Origin: an uncultured Rhodospirillales bacterium
GTDB taxonomy: Bacteria > Pseudomonadota > Alphaproteobacteria > Acetobacterales > Acetobacteraceae
Direction of reading: 5' to 3'
Assembly: GCA_945957135.1 (NCBI GenBank)
Contig: CAMFLK010000006.1
Coordinates: 1 to 43,869 of the forward strand
DNA: 43,869 bases
This document shows positions 21,523-29,830 of this stretch, piece by piece. Numbering within the stretch: the stretch's first letter is position 1; every line of letters starts with the position of its first letter. The translations under genes were made by a program, and so were the position numbers. The notes beneath the pieces are model-generated. The model worked only from the letters and a program-made list of their open reading frames with translations. It did no database searches and was not told where the DNA came from.

Positions 21523-22827
21523 ATGAAAAAGCTTTTCCGTGCCATCCTGGCGGCCGGCATCGCCCTCGCCGCGCCCGCCTTCTCCGCCCCCGCGCAGGCC
21601 CAGGTCACGCTGCGCATGTGGACCTTCCTCAACCCCGCCGGCACCACGCCGCGCGAGGTGGCGCTGGCCCGCATCATCGCGGATTTCGAGAAGGCCAATC
21701 CCGGCATCAAGGTCGCGGTCGAGCCCCAGGTCTGGGACCAGATGACGCCGAAATTCCTCGCCGCCGCCCGCGCCGGCAACGCGCCGGACATCACCTGGGT
21801 GGTGACCGACCTGCTGGGCCAAGCCAAGCGCTCCGGTGAACTGGCCGACCTCAATCCGTTGTTCATCGACGGCTGGACCGAGGCCCAGCGCGCCGGCCGC
21901 AAGGACGCCTACTGGGACGCCTGCGCCGAGGGCGGCCGGCAATACTGCCTGGTGCTGTCGCGCAACTACATCAGCATCCTCTACCGCCGCGACCTGCTCG
22001 CCCAGGCGGGCATCGACCCCGCGAGCCTGACAACCTGGCCCGCCTTCACCGAAGCCGCAAAGAAGCTGACCGAGCGCAACGCCGCCGGGCAGGTCACGCG
22101 CTGGGGCTTCGGCCAGGCCTTCTCCGAGGCGCAGGCCGACCCGCAGATGATGATCCCCATCATGCTCAATCTGCAGGGACGGCTGTTCACCAAGGAGGGG
22201 GCGGCCGATTTCGCGACCCCGGCCGGACTCACCGCTCTCATGAGGCAGACGGAGATGGTGACCAAGGCGGGCGTCACGCCGCCGGACGCCGTGAGCTGGA
22301 CCACCGATGATGCCTATGAGGCGTTCGCCTCCGGCCGCGCCGCGATGATCGAGGGCGCCTCCGTGCGGGTTTCCACCATGCAGGCCAAGCTGGGGGCGGA
22401 CAAGGTGGGGCTGATGCTGTGGCCCGGCGAGAACGGCGCGCCGCACGCGCCGGCGATGATGGCCGGCTGGGCCGTCGCGGCCTGGTCCCATGGCCGCCAT
22501 CTGGCCGAGGCGGGCCGGTTCGTCGAATTCCTCACCGGTCCGAAAGCCGACGCGATCTGGATCACCGCGGCCGGCCAGCTGCCGATGACGCCGGAAGGCC
22601 GCGCCGCCGCCGCGGACTACCTGTCCCGGCCGGAGAATCAGTATCTCTCCGTGGCCGCCGAGGGGGTGGCGAAATATGCCTGGATGGTGCCCACCGACCT
22701 CTCGGTCAACGGCTTTCGCCAGGCGCTGAACAAGGCGGCCCAGGCCGTGCTGACCGGGGGCGCCACGGCCGAGCAGGCACTGAAGACCGCGGCCGAGGAT
22801 TTCAACCGCATCAACAAGGTTCGCTGA
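21523..22827 (+). CDS. ABC sugar transporter solute-binding protein (family 1)
   Basis: A 434-residue periplasmic binding protein. Signal peptide 1-26 (cleavage after AQA) is followed by VTLRMWTFLNP. Family 1 traits include ADFEKANPGIKVAVEPQVW, APDITWVVTDLL, ILYRRDLLAQAGIDP and AFASGRAAMIEG. GGGAGGA lies upstream of the ATG. It follows the GntR gene by 23 bp and starts the transport/catabolic operon that continues with a sugar-acid dehydratase and two permeases. The ligand is probably a sugar acid or an oligosaccharide containing it. Confidence 0.93.
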   Translation: MKKLFRAILAAGIALAAPAFSAPAQAQVTLRMWTFLNPAGTTPREVALARIIADFEKANPGIKVAVEPQVWDQMTPKFLAAARAGNAPDITWVVTDLLGQAKRSGELADLNPLFIDGWTEAQRAGRKDAYWDACAEGGRQYCLVLSRNYISILYRRDLLAQAGIDPASLTTWPAFTEAAKKLTERNAAGQVTRWGFGQAFSEAQADPQMMIPIMLNLQGRLFTKEGAADFATPAGLTALMRQTEMVTKAGVTPPDAVSWTTDDAYEAFASGRAAMIEGASVRVSTMQAKLGADKVGLMLWPGENGAPHAPAMMAGWAVAAWSHGRHLAEAGRFVEFLTGPKADAIWITAAGQLPMTPEGRAAAADYLSRPENQYLSVAAEGVAKYAWMVPTDLSVNGFRQALNKAAQAVLTGGATAEQALKTAAEDFNRINKVR

Positions 22828-22832
22828 GCGCC

Positions 22833-23993
22833 ATGCGCATCCACCGCGTTGAGGCCCTTCCGGTCGAGGCCAGCTTCGCCACCATCTTCGGCGGCGAGGC
22901 CAAGGTGCCGCAGGCCCTGCGCATCCCGGCGGCGCATTTCCGGCGCATCCCAAGGCGGGGTCAGTTCTCCACCGTGGTGCGCATCACCGCCGAGGATGGC
23001 GGCATCGGCTGGGGCGAAGCCTTCGGCCTGCCCACGCCGGGCGCCACCGCCGCGATGATCACGGACGTGATCGCCCCGGCGCTGGCCGGCGCGGCGTTGG
23101 AAGCGCCGCAGGCGATGCTCACCGACCTGCGCAGCTACTTCATCTCCATGGGCCATGTCGGCGGGCCGGCGATGGAGGCGTTGAGCGGGGTGGACATCGC
23201 GCTGTGGGACCTCCAGGCACGACGCGCCGGCGTGCCGCTGGCCACCCTGCTCGGCGCCACGCCCGGACCGGTCGCCACCTATGCCAGCCCGGTCGGCTTC
23301 CAGCCGACACCGGAGGAAAGCGCCGCGGTCGCGCGCGGCCTGATCGGCGAGGGCTTTCGCGCCCTGAAGATCAAGGTGGGGCGTGGCCCGGCCATCGACG
23401 CCACGCATGTCGCCGCCGTGCGCGGCGCCGTCGGGCAGGAGGTGACGCTGATGACCGACGCCAATTGCGGCTACAGCCGTGACGACGCCATCGCCGCCGC
23501 CCGCGAATTCGCCGCCTCCGGCGTGGCCTGGCTGGAGGAACCGCTGCGGCCGGACGACCACGCGGGCAGCGCCGAGGTGCGCCGCGCCTCCCCCATCCCC
23601 ATCGCCGGCGGCGAGAACGAGTTCACCGTGGAGGCCTGCGCGCGCCTCGCCGCCGCCGGCGCGGTGGACATCGTGCAGCCCAACATCGCGCGCATCGGCG
23701 GCGTGTCCGGCCTGCTCGCGGTGGGTGCGATGTGTGCGCGAAACGGCTTGCGGCTGGCGCCGCACGGGGTGGGCACCTGCATCGGCGTGTCCGCCGCCCT
23801 GCATGCCTGCCGGGCCGCCGAGGGGTTCCTGACCTACGAGGCCAATCGCCTGCTCAACCCGCTGCGCGACACGATGGGCGCGCACGGGATGCGCCTGGAT
23901 GACGGCCGGCTCGTCGCCCAGGACCTGCCCGGCCATGGCGGCGAGCCCGACCCGGACCAGTTCGCGCGCTGGCGCCCGCCCGCCCATGCGTAG
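22833..23993 (+). CDS. Mandelate racemase/muconate lactonizing enzyme family protein (sugar-acid dehydratase-like)
   Basis: A 386-residue enolase-superfamily enzyme. The capping domain comes first; the barrel has LKIKVG (Lys179, Lys181), metal ligands Asp209 (TDANCGY), Glu235 (WLEEPL) and Glu261 (AGGENE), and His311 (LAPHGVGT). In the mandelate racemase group an Asp precedes this as a His-Asp dyad (QPD); here it is Asn284 (VQPNIARIGG), so the dyad is altered. Most relatives in such operons dehydrate aldonic or aldaric acids. It starts 5 bp after the binding-protein gene and overlaps the permease gene by 8 nt. Exact reaction unknown. Confidence 0.88.
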   Translation: MRIHRVEALPVEASFATIFGGEAKVPQALRIPAAHFRRIPRRGQFSTVVRITAEDGGIGWGEAFGLPTPGATAAMITDVIAPALAGAALEAPQAMLTDLRSYFISMGHVGGPAMEALSGVDIALWDLQARRAGVPLATLLGATPGPVATYASPVGFQPTPEESAAVARGLIGEGFRALKIKVGRGPAIDATHVAAVRGAVGQEVTLMTDANCGYSRDDAIAAAREFAASGVAWLEEPLRPDDHAGSAEVRRASPIPIAGGENEFTVEACARLAAAGAVDIVQPNIARIGGVSGLLAVGAMCARNGLRLAPHGVGTCIGVSAALHACRAAEGFLTYEANRLLNPLRDTMGAHGMRLDDGRLVAQDLPGHGGEPDPDQFARWRPPAHA

Positions 23994-24840
23994 CTTCGCG
24001 CTGGCCGCCTATATCGGGCCGAGCGTGCTGACGCTGGCGGCGCTGCTGATCTCGCCGGTACTCTACGCCACCTGGTTCAGCCTGCATCGCATCGAATACG
24101 GCACGCCCGGCGACTTCATCGGCCTGGCCAATTACGCGCTGCTGCTGCACGACGCCAACCTGCCGCCCATGCTGGGCCGCACCGCCCTGTTCACCGCCGC
24201 CAGCGTGGTCCTCACGCTCGTCGTCGCCCTCGCCCTGGCCTGCTGGATCGACCGGCTGCGCGGCCGGCTGGCCTTCGCGGTGCAGCTGATCGCGGTGCTG
24301 CCCTGGATCATCTCCGCGGTGGTGGCGACGCTGCTGTTCCGCTGGGTGTTCGTCCATGATGCCGGGCTGGGCTTCGCCGCCCTGCGCGCCCTGGGCGGCC
24401 ACGCCACGCAGCCGCTGAACAGCCCGAGCGGGGCGATGGTGCTGCTGGTCATCGTCTCCGTCTGGAAGCGTACGGGCTATGCGGTGATCGTGCTGCTCGC
24501 CGGGCTCAAGAGCATTCCCGCCGAACTGGCCGAGGCCGCGCGCATCGACGGCGCCGGTCCCTGGCAGATGTTCCTGCGCATCACCCTGCCGCTGCTGCGC
24601 GGCCCGCTGATCCTGGTCACCATCGTGATGGCCCTGTCCTGCCTGAACACGGTGGAGACGCCGCTGGTGCTCACCGGCGGCGGCCCGGCCGGGGCCACGC
24701 GGGTGTTGCCGATCGACATCTACGAGCGCGCCTTCGTCGATTTCGACATCGGTGCCGCCACCACGCTGGCGCTGGCCGCCTTCGCGGTGAACCTGCTGCT
24801 GGTGCTGGGCTACGTGCGGCTGGCGCGGCTGCATGTCTAG
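23986..24840 (+). CDS. ABC sugar transporter permease (MalF-like)
   Basis: A 284-residue inner-membrane permease with about six membrane helices, starting AAYIGPSVLTLAALLISPVL. The ATPase-contact EAA loop reads ELAEAARIDGAGPWQMFLRI, followed by TLPLLRGPLILV. The ATG overlaps the upstream stop by 8 nt (ATGCGTAG), and its own stop overlaps the next gene by 8 nt, so the three products are translationally linked. Confidence 0.93.
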   Translation: MRSFALAAYIGPSVLTLAALLISPVLYATWFSLHRIEYGTPGDFIGLANYALLLHDANLPPMLGRTALFTAASVVLTLVVALALACWIDRLRGRLAFAVQLIAVLPWIISAVVATLLFRWVFVHDAGLGFAALRALGGHATQPLNSPSGAMVLLVIVSVWKRTGYAVIVLLAGLKSIPAELAEAARIDGAGPWQMFLRITLPLLRGPLILVTIVMALSCLNTVETPLVLTGGGPAGATRVLPIDIYERAFVDFDIGAATTLALAAFAVNLLLVLGYVRLARLHV

Positions 24841-25660
24841 GCGCGGCCATCTGCCGGCGACCCTGGCGGGGCTGGCGCTGCTGCTGGTGCTGAACGTGCT
24901 GCCGCTCGCCTGGGGGGTGCTGACCTCGTTCAAGAGCGGCGGCGACATTCTGAGTTACCCGCCGCAGCTGTTCTTCCGCCCCACCCTCGCCCATTACCAG
25001 CGGGTGATCGCCGAGGGGTTCAGCCACCGCCTGCTGGTCAGCCTGCTCGACTCGTTGGCCGCGGTGGGTCTGACCCTGCTGGTCGCCATCCCCGCCGCCT
25101 ATGCGTTCGACCGCGGCCGCTTCGCCCTGCGCCGGCCGCTCTATCTGCTGGTGGTGGCTTGCATCCCCCTGGCCCTCGGCGCCTCGGCGCTGATCATCCC
25201 CGCCTATATCTGGTTCATGCGCCTCGGCCTGAACGACACGGTGGTGGTGCTGCCGCTGATCTATGCCGGCTACCAGATTCCCATGGCGATCTGGATCGTC
25301 AAGAACGCCATCGAGGTGGTGCCGGTCGAGCTGGACGAGGCGGCGACGATCGACGGCTGCACCCATTTCGGCGTGTTGTGGCGGATGATCCTGCCGCTGG
25401 CGCGCTCGGGCATCGGGGCGGCGGCGATCCTGGCCTTCGTCGGCTCGTGGAACGAGTTCCTGGCCGGCTCGGTGATGGTGGACGCGCTGGCGCTGAAGCC
25501 GGTGCAGCCGGCGATCTATGCCTTCGTCGGCTTCTTCGGCCGCGAATGGGGGCCGCTGACCGCCGCCGCCAGCCTGGCGATCCTGCCGGTGGTGGCGGTG
25601 TTTGCGCTGTTCGGCCGGCTGATCATTTCCGGACTGACCAGTGGGGGCGTGAAGGGGTGA
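24833..25660 (+). CDS. ABC sugar transporter permease (MalG-like)
   Basis: A 275-residue inner-membrane permease, partner of the preceding one. It has about six helices, FKSGGDILSYPPQLFF in the first periplasmic loop, and the EAA loop LDEAATIDGCTHFGVLWRMI. FVGSWNEFLAG is typical of MalG-type subunits. The stop overlaps the GMC gene start (GTGA). No ABC ATPase gene lies in this operon or elsewhere in the window apart from pstB. Confidence 0.94.
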   Translation: MSRRGHLPATLAGLALLLVLNVLPLAWGVLTSFKSGGDILSYPPQLFFRPTLAHYQRVIAEGFSHRLLVSLLDSLAAVGLTLLVAIPAAYAFDRGRFALRRPLYLLVVACIPLALGASALIIPAYIWFMRLGLNDTVVVLPLIYAGYQIPMAIWIVKNAIEVVPVELDEAATIDGCTHFGVLWRMILPLARSGIGAAAILAFVGSWNEFLAGSVMVDALALKPVQPAIYAFVGFFGREWGPLTAAASLAILPVVAVFALFGRLIISGLTSGGVKG

Positions 25661-27357
25661 TCTGGGACGCGATCATCGTGGGCGGCGGCAGCGCCGGCTG
25701 CGTGCTGGCCGGCCGGCTGTCGGAAGACCCAAGCCTACGCGTGCTGCTGATCGAGGCGGGGCGCGACGTGAAGCCCGGCGAGGAAGGCGCGGCGATCCTG
25801 GACATGTATCCCGGCCGCGCCGCCTTCGACCCCGCCAACCACTGGCCCGGCCTGCGCGCCCGCTTCCAGCCGGTGGGCGACAACGCGCAGGACCGGCCCG
25901 AGCCACGCCCCTACGAGCAGGCGCGGTTGATCGGCGGCGGCTCCAGCATCAACGGCCAGATCGCCAATCGCGGCACGCCCGAGGACTACGATGGCTGGGT
26001 GGCGGCCGGCGCCACCGGTTGGGGGTGGCAGGACGTGCTGCCCTACTTCATCCGCCTGGAAACCGACCTCGCCCGCCACGGCCCCCTGCATGGCACGTCC
26101 GGTCCCATTCCGATCCACCGCATCCCCCGCGCGCAATGGCCCGGCTTTTCCCATGCCGTGGAACGCGCGCTGGCGGCGCGCGGGTTCCGCGACATCGACG
26201 ACCAGAACGGCGTGTTCACCGACGGGTATTTCCCGCAGACCCTGTCCAATGACGGCACCCACCGCGTGTCGGCCGCGCGCGGCTATCTCACCGCCGCGGT
26301 GCGGGCACGGCCCAACCTGCGTGTCATGGCCGGGCGGCAGGTGCGTGGCCTGGCGATGGACGGACCCATCGCGCGCGGCGTGGTGGTGGAGGGCGCGCCG
26401 CCGGAGACCATCGCCGGGCGCGTGGTGATCGTCAGCGCCGGCGCCATCCACAGCCCCGCACTGCTGATGCGCGCGGGCATCGGCCCGGCGGCGGCGCTGC
26501 GCCGGCACGGCATCGCGGTGATCGCCGACCGGCCCGGCGTGGGCGGCAATCTGCAGGAGCATCCGGGCATCTCGCTCGCCGCCTATCTCGCCCCACGCGC
26601 CCGGCTGCGCGGCACCACCCGGCGGCATATCCATCTCGGCCTGCGCTACAGCTCCGGCCTCGCCGGCGGCGCGGCGTCGGACATGTATTTCATGGCCGCG
26701 GCGAAATCGGCCTGGCATCCCCTGGGCCGGCGCATCGGCGCGCTGATCGCCTGGATCAACACGCCGCATTCGCGCGGCCGTGTGCTGCTGCAAGGCGCCG
26801 ACCCGCTTCTGGAGCCGGTCGCCGAGTTCAACCACCTCGCCGACCCGCGCGACGCGGAACGGCTGAAGGACGCGGCGCGGATGATGGGCGCGCTGATGGC
26901 CAGCCCGGACCTGGCGCCCGCATTCCGTGCGGCCGGCCCCGCGAGCTACAGCGGCTTCGCGCGCGCGCTCGGCCGCCAGTCTTTGCGCAACTACCTGATC
27001 AGCGCGCCGCCGGCCTGGCTGCTCGACTGCATTCCGCCGCTGCAGGCCACATTCTTCCGCCATGTCGTCAGCAACGGCGTCAGGCTCGCGGACCTGCTCG
27101 GCGATGACGACGCGCTGGACGCCTATGTGCGCGCCCGGGTGTTCGGCCAGTGGCACCCCGCCGGCACCTGCCGCATGGGCGACCAGGCGGCGCCCGACAG
27201 CGTGGTGGACCCGGCCGGCCGGGTGATCGGCGCCGAGGGGCTGCGGGTGGCCGACGCCTCGGTGATGCCGCTCATTCCCCGCGCCAACCTGAACATCCCG
27301 GTGATCATGATCGCCGAGAAACTGGCCGGGGCGATCCGCGCCGACCTGACGCGGTAA
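25657..27357 (+). CDS. GMC family FAD-dependent oxidoreductase
   Basis: A 566-residue GMC oxidoreductase (choline dehydrogenase/glucose oxidase superfamily), oxidising an alcohol group with FAD. Residues 6-21 (IIVGGGSAGCVLAGRL) bind ADP of FAD, then LLIEAGR, the GMC signature around RLIGGGSSINGQIANRG, and SAGAIHSPALLMRAGIG. The catalytic His is His500 in WHPAGTCRMG, with Asn546 in RANLNIPVIMIAEKLA as second active-site residue. There is no signal peptide, so it is cytoplasmic. It starts with GTG overlapping the permease stop by 4 nt. The likely substrate is the imported sugar or sugar acid. Whether oxygen or a carrier accepts electrons is not evident. Confidence 0.92.
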   Translation: MIWDAIIVGGGSAGCVLAGRLSEDPSLRVLLIEAGRDVKPGEEGAAILDMYPGRAAFDPANHWPGLRARFQPVGDNAQDRPEPRPYEQARLIGGGSSINGQIANRGTPEDYDGWVAAGATGWGWQDVLPYFIRLETDLARHGPLHGTSGPIPIHRIPRAQWPGFSHAVERALAARGFRDIDDQNGVFTDGYFPQTLSNDGTHRVSAARGYLTAAVRARPNLRVMAGRQVRGLAMDGPIARGVVVEGAPPETIAGRVVIVSAGAIHSPALLMRAGIGPAAALRRHGIAVIADRPGVGGNLQEHPGISLAAYLAPRARLRGTTRRHIHLGLRYSSGLAGGAASDMYFMAAAKSAWHPLGRRIGALIAWINTPHSRGRVLLQGADPLLEPVAEFNHLADPRDAERLKDAARMMGALMASPDLAPAFRAAGPASYSGFARALGRQSLRNYLISAPPAWLLDCIPPLQATFFRHVVSNGVRLADLLGDDDALDAYVRARVFGQWHPAGTCRMGDQAAPDSVVDPAGRVIGAEGLRVADASVMPLIPRANLNIPVIMIAEKLAGAIRADLTR

Positions 27358-27429
27358 GTCACCGCCGGCCGCTGTCCAAGCCCCGGAAATGTGCCATCAT
27401 CCCGGCCCCGCGATGAACCGGAGACCGGC

Positions 27430-28464
27430 TTGCCCACCACCGCCGCCGCCCAGCAGGTCTCCGTCCGCTCCCAGGCCGTGACCGCGCGCCTCACCCGCGC
27501 GGCCATCTTCCTCACGGTTGGCCTCGGCGCCGGGGTGGAGGCGGAGGCGAAGACGCGGCAGCTCTGCGCCGACCTGTCCTCGCTGGTGCGTGGGGTGGGC
27601 TTTCGCGCGGCCGATGGCGGGCTGTCCTGCATCCTCGGCATCGGCGCCGACGCCTGGGACCGGCTGTTCGGCGCGCCCAGGCCCAGGGAATTGCACAGGT
27701 TCCGCGAAATCAACGGCGTGCATCACGCCCCCGCAACACCTGGCGACCTGCTGATCCACATCCGCGCCGCGCGAACCGATCTCTGCTTCGAACTGGCCAC
27801 ACAGATCATGTCCCGGCTGGCCGGCGCCGCCACGGTGATCGACGAGGTACACGGCTTCCGCTACTTCGACGACCGCGATCTGCTGGGATTCGTGGACGGC
27901 ACCGAAAATCCCGTGGATCAGGACGCGATCGACGCCACGGTGATCGGCGCCGAAGACCCCGCCTTCGCGGGTGGCAGCTACGTCATCACCCAGAAATACC
28001 TGCACGACCTCGGCAAGTGGAACGCCATCCCCGTCGAGCAGCAGGAACGCATCGTCGGGCGGCAGAAGCTGTCGGACATCGAGCTGGAAGAGGCGGCCAA
28101 GCCCAGCTACGCCCACAACGTTCTCACCAATATCGAGGAGAACGGGGAGCCGTTGCAGATCCTGCGCGACAACATGCCGTTCGGCGAAATCGGCAAGGGC
28201 GAGTTCGGCACCTATTTCATCGGCTACGCCCGTTCGCCCAGCCGGATCGAGCGGATGCTCGACAACATGTTCATCGGCCTGCCGCCGGGCAACTACGACC
28301 GGCTGCTCGACGTCAGCCGGGCGGTGACGGGCACGCTGTTCTTCGTGCCCTCCGCCGCCTTCCTCGATGCCGTCACGCCGGAACCGGCCGCCGCCGCAAC
28401 GGCGCCATTCCCCGACTCATCGCTGCGTATTGGCTCCCTGAAAGACGAGGCAGGCCATGAATAA
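27430..28464 (+). CDS. DyP-type heme peroxidase, encapsulin cargo
   Basis: A 344-residue dye-decolorizing peroxidase of the bacterial class B type. The distal motif GFVDGTENP contains Asp156, His229 (SYAHNV) should be the proximal heme ligand and Arg246 (LQILRDNMPFG) the distal Arg; these spacings agree with those I recall for E. coli YfeX. A flexible Ala/Pro-rich tail ends in SLRIGSLK (331-338), the targeting peptide that docks Family 1 cargo in encapsulin shells. A TTG start at 27430 with GGAG 6 nt upstream is preferred; a GTG at 27391 would add 13 residues. It overlaps the encapsulin gene by 8 nt. Confidence 0.95.
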   Translation: MPTTAAAQQVSVRSQAVTARLTRAAIFLTVGLGAGVEAEAKTRQLCADLSSLVRGVGFRAADGGLSCILGIGADAWDRLFGAPRPRELHRFREINGVHHAPATPGDLLIHIRAARTDLCFELATQIMSRLAGAATVIDEVHGFRYFDDRDLLGFVDGTENPVDQDAIDATVIGAEDPAFAGGSYVITQKYLHDLGKWNAIPVEQQERIVGRQKLSDIELEEAAKPSYAHNVLTNIEENGEPLQILRDNMPFGEIGKGEFGTYFIGYARSPSRIERMLDNMFIGLPPGNYDRLLDVSRAVTGTLFFVPSAAFLDAVTPEPAAAATAPFPDSSLRIGSLKDEAGHE

Positions 28465-29263
28465 CCTCCACCGCGAACTTGCCCCCATCTCCGACGCCGC
28501 CTGGGCCGAGATCGAGCAGGAAGCATCCCGTACCCTCAAGCGGTACCTCGCGGCGCGGCGTGTGGTGGACGTGCCCGAACCCAAGGGGGTGGGCCTCGCC
28601 GCCGTGGGTACCGGCCATGTCGAGGGCATCGAGGGGCCCGGCGAGGGCATCCAGGCGGCGCGCCGCCTCGCCGATCCGCTGGTGGAACTGCGCGTTCCCT
28701 TCGCCCTGTCCCGCCAGGCCATCGACGACGTGGAACGCGGCTCCACCGATTCCGACTGGGCACCGCTGAAGGAGGCGGCCCGCCGGATCGCCTTCGCCGA
28801 AGACCGCGCGGTGTTCGATGGCTACCGCGCCGCCGGAATCGGCGGCATCCGCCCGGGCGCCAGCAACCCTGCCCTGCCCCTGCCACCCTCCGTCATGGGC
28901 TACCCCGCCATGGTCGCGCAGGCCGTCAACCAGCTCCGCCTCGCCGGCTGCAACGGTCCCTACCGGCTGGTGCTCGGGGCAGCCCCCTTCACCGCCGTCA
29001 GCGGCGGCACCGATGACGGTTACCCCATCCTCCAGCACATCCTGCGCCTCATCGACGGCGACATCGTCTGGGCACCGTCCATCCAGGGCGGCCTGGTGCT
29101 GACCACCCGCGGCGGCGACTTCGAGCTGGATCTCGGCCAGGACATCTCGATCGGCTATCTCCGCCATACCGACACCGAGGTGACGCTGTACTTCCAGGAG
29201 AGCTTCACCTTCCGGCTGCTGACAACGGAAGCCGCCGTGGCGCTCCTCCCGGCCGCAGGGTAG
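28457..29263 (+). CDS. Family 1 encapsulin shell protein
   Basis: A 268-residue encapsulin (linocin M18-like) with the HK97 capsid fold, which self-assembles into a hollow icosahedral shell. Typical segments are MNNLHRELAPISDAAWAEIE, RTLKRYLAARRVVDV, EGIQAARRLADPLVELRVPF, EDRAVFDGY and the C-terminal LGQDISIGYL and LYFQESFTFRLLT. The shell would load the DyP peroxidase encoded just upstream through its C-terminal peptide. ATG overlaps the DyP stop by 8 nt (ATGAATAA), coupling shell and cargo. It converges on the next gene with a 6-bp gap. Confidence 0.97.
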   Translation: MNNLHRELAPISDAAWAEIEQEASRTLKRYLAARRVVDVPEPKGVGLAAVGTGHVEGIEGPGEGIQAARRLADPLVELRVPFALSRQAIDDVERGSTDSDWAPLKEAARRIAFAEDRAVFDGYRAAGIGGIRPGASNPALPLPPSVMGYPAMVAQAVNQLRLAGCNGPYRLVLGAAPFTAVSGGTDDGYPILQHILRLIDGDIVWAPSIQGGLVLTTRGGDFELDLGQDISIGYLRHTDTEVTLYFQESFTFRLLTTEAAVALLPAAG

Positions 29264-29269
29264 GGCCCG

Positions 29270-29830
29270 CTATCCCGCCGGCTTCCCCACCGCCTCGAAC
29301 GTCACCTTCAGCACGGCGTCGGGGGTGAGTTTGCGGTTGAACACGGCGCCGGCCGCGTAGCTGTCGGGGTTCTCGCCTTGCTGGAGCCGGCGCAGCGAGG
29401 CGTCCTGCCCGACGATCAGGCGCACGGTCTGGGTGCTGCGGGAGCGGTCGCGCAGCAGCAGGAAGATGGGGGCGGGGCGGCCCTGGTCGAAATCCATGAT
29501 GCGGGCGGCAGCGAGGCTCTGGGGCTGCAGGGTGAGATAGGCGCCGCGTTCAACGAACTGCACCGAGGCCATTGTCGGTATTTCCACCTTGCCGACGCGC
29601 AGGGTGAGCGGCTGCTGGCAGCCGGATGTCGGGCAGTCCACGGCGACGGGGTCGCCGAGCTTCGCGCCGGCGGCATCGACCTGGACGAGGGTGACATGCC
29701 ATTGCGCGTTCTCGGGCGCGACGTAGAGCGGGCCGGCGGGCAGCGGCGCCTGCGGCACCTGGGTGTTCGGGCGTGGCTGAGCCAGGGCCGGCCCGGCGGC
29801 CAGGACCGCGATCAGCAGAAACCGTCGCAT
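29270..29830 (-). CDS. Secreted protein of unknown function downstream of glnD
   Basis: A 186-residue protein with a Sec signal peptide (MRRFLLIAVLAAGPALA, cleavage before Gln18). The mature part starts Pro-rich, has two Cys (DCPTSGC) that may form a short disulfide loop, and looks beta-rich. The C-terminal part is LTPDAVLKVTFEAVG. The glnD stop overlaps this ATG (TGATG), so translation may be coupled though functions seem unrelated. I do not recognise a family. Confidence 0.75.
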   Translation of the reverse strand: MRRFLLIAVLAAGPALAQPRPNTQVPQAPLPAGPLYVAPENAQWHVTLVQVDAAGAKLGDPVAVDCPTSGCQQPLTLRVGKVEIPTMASVQFVERGAYLTLQPQSLAAARIMDFDQGRPAPIFLLLRDRSRSTQTVRLIVGQDASLRRLQQGENPDSYAAGAVFNRKLTPDAVLKVTFEAVGKPAG

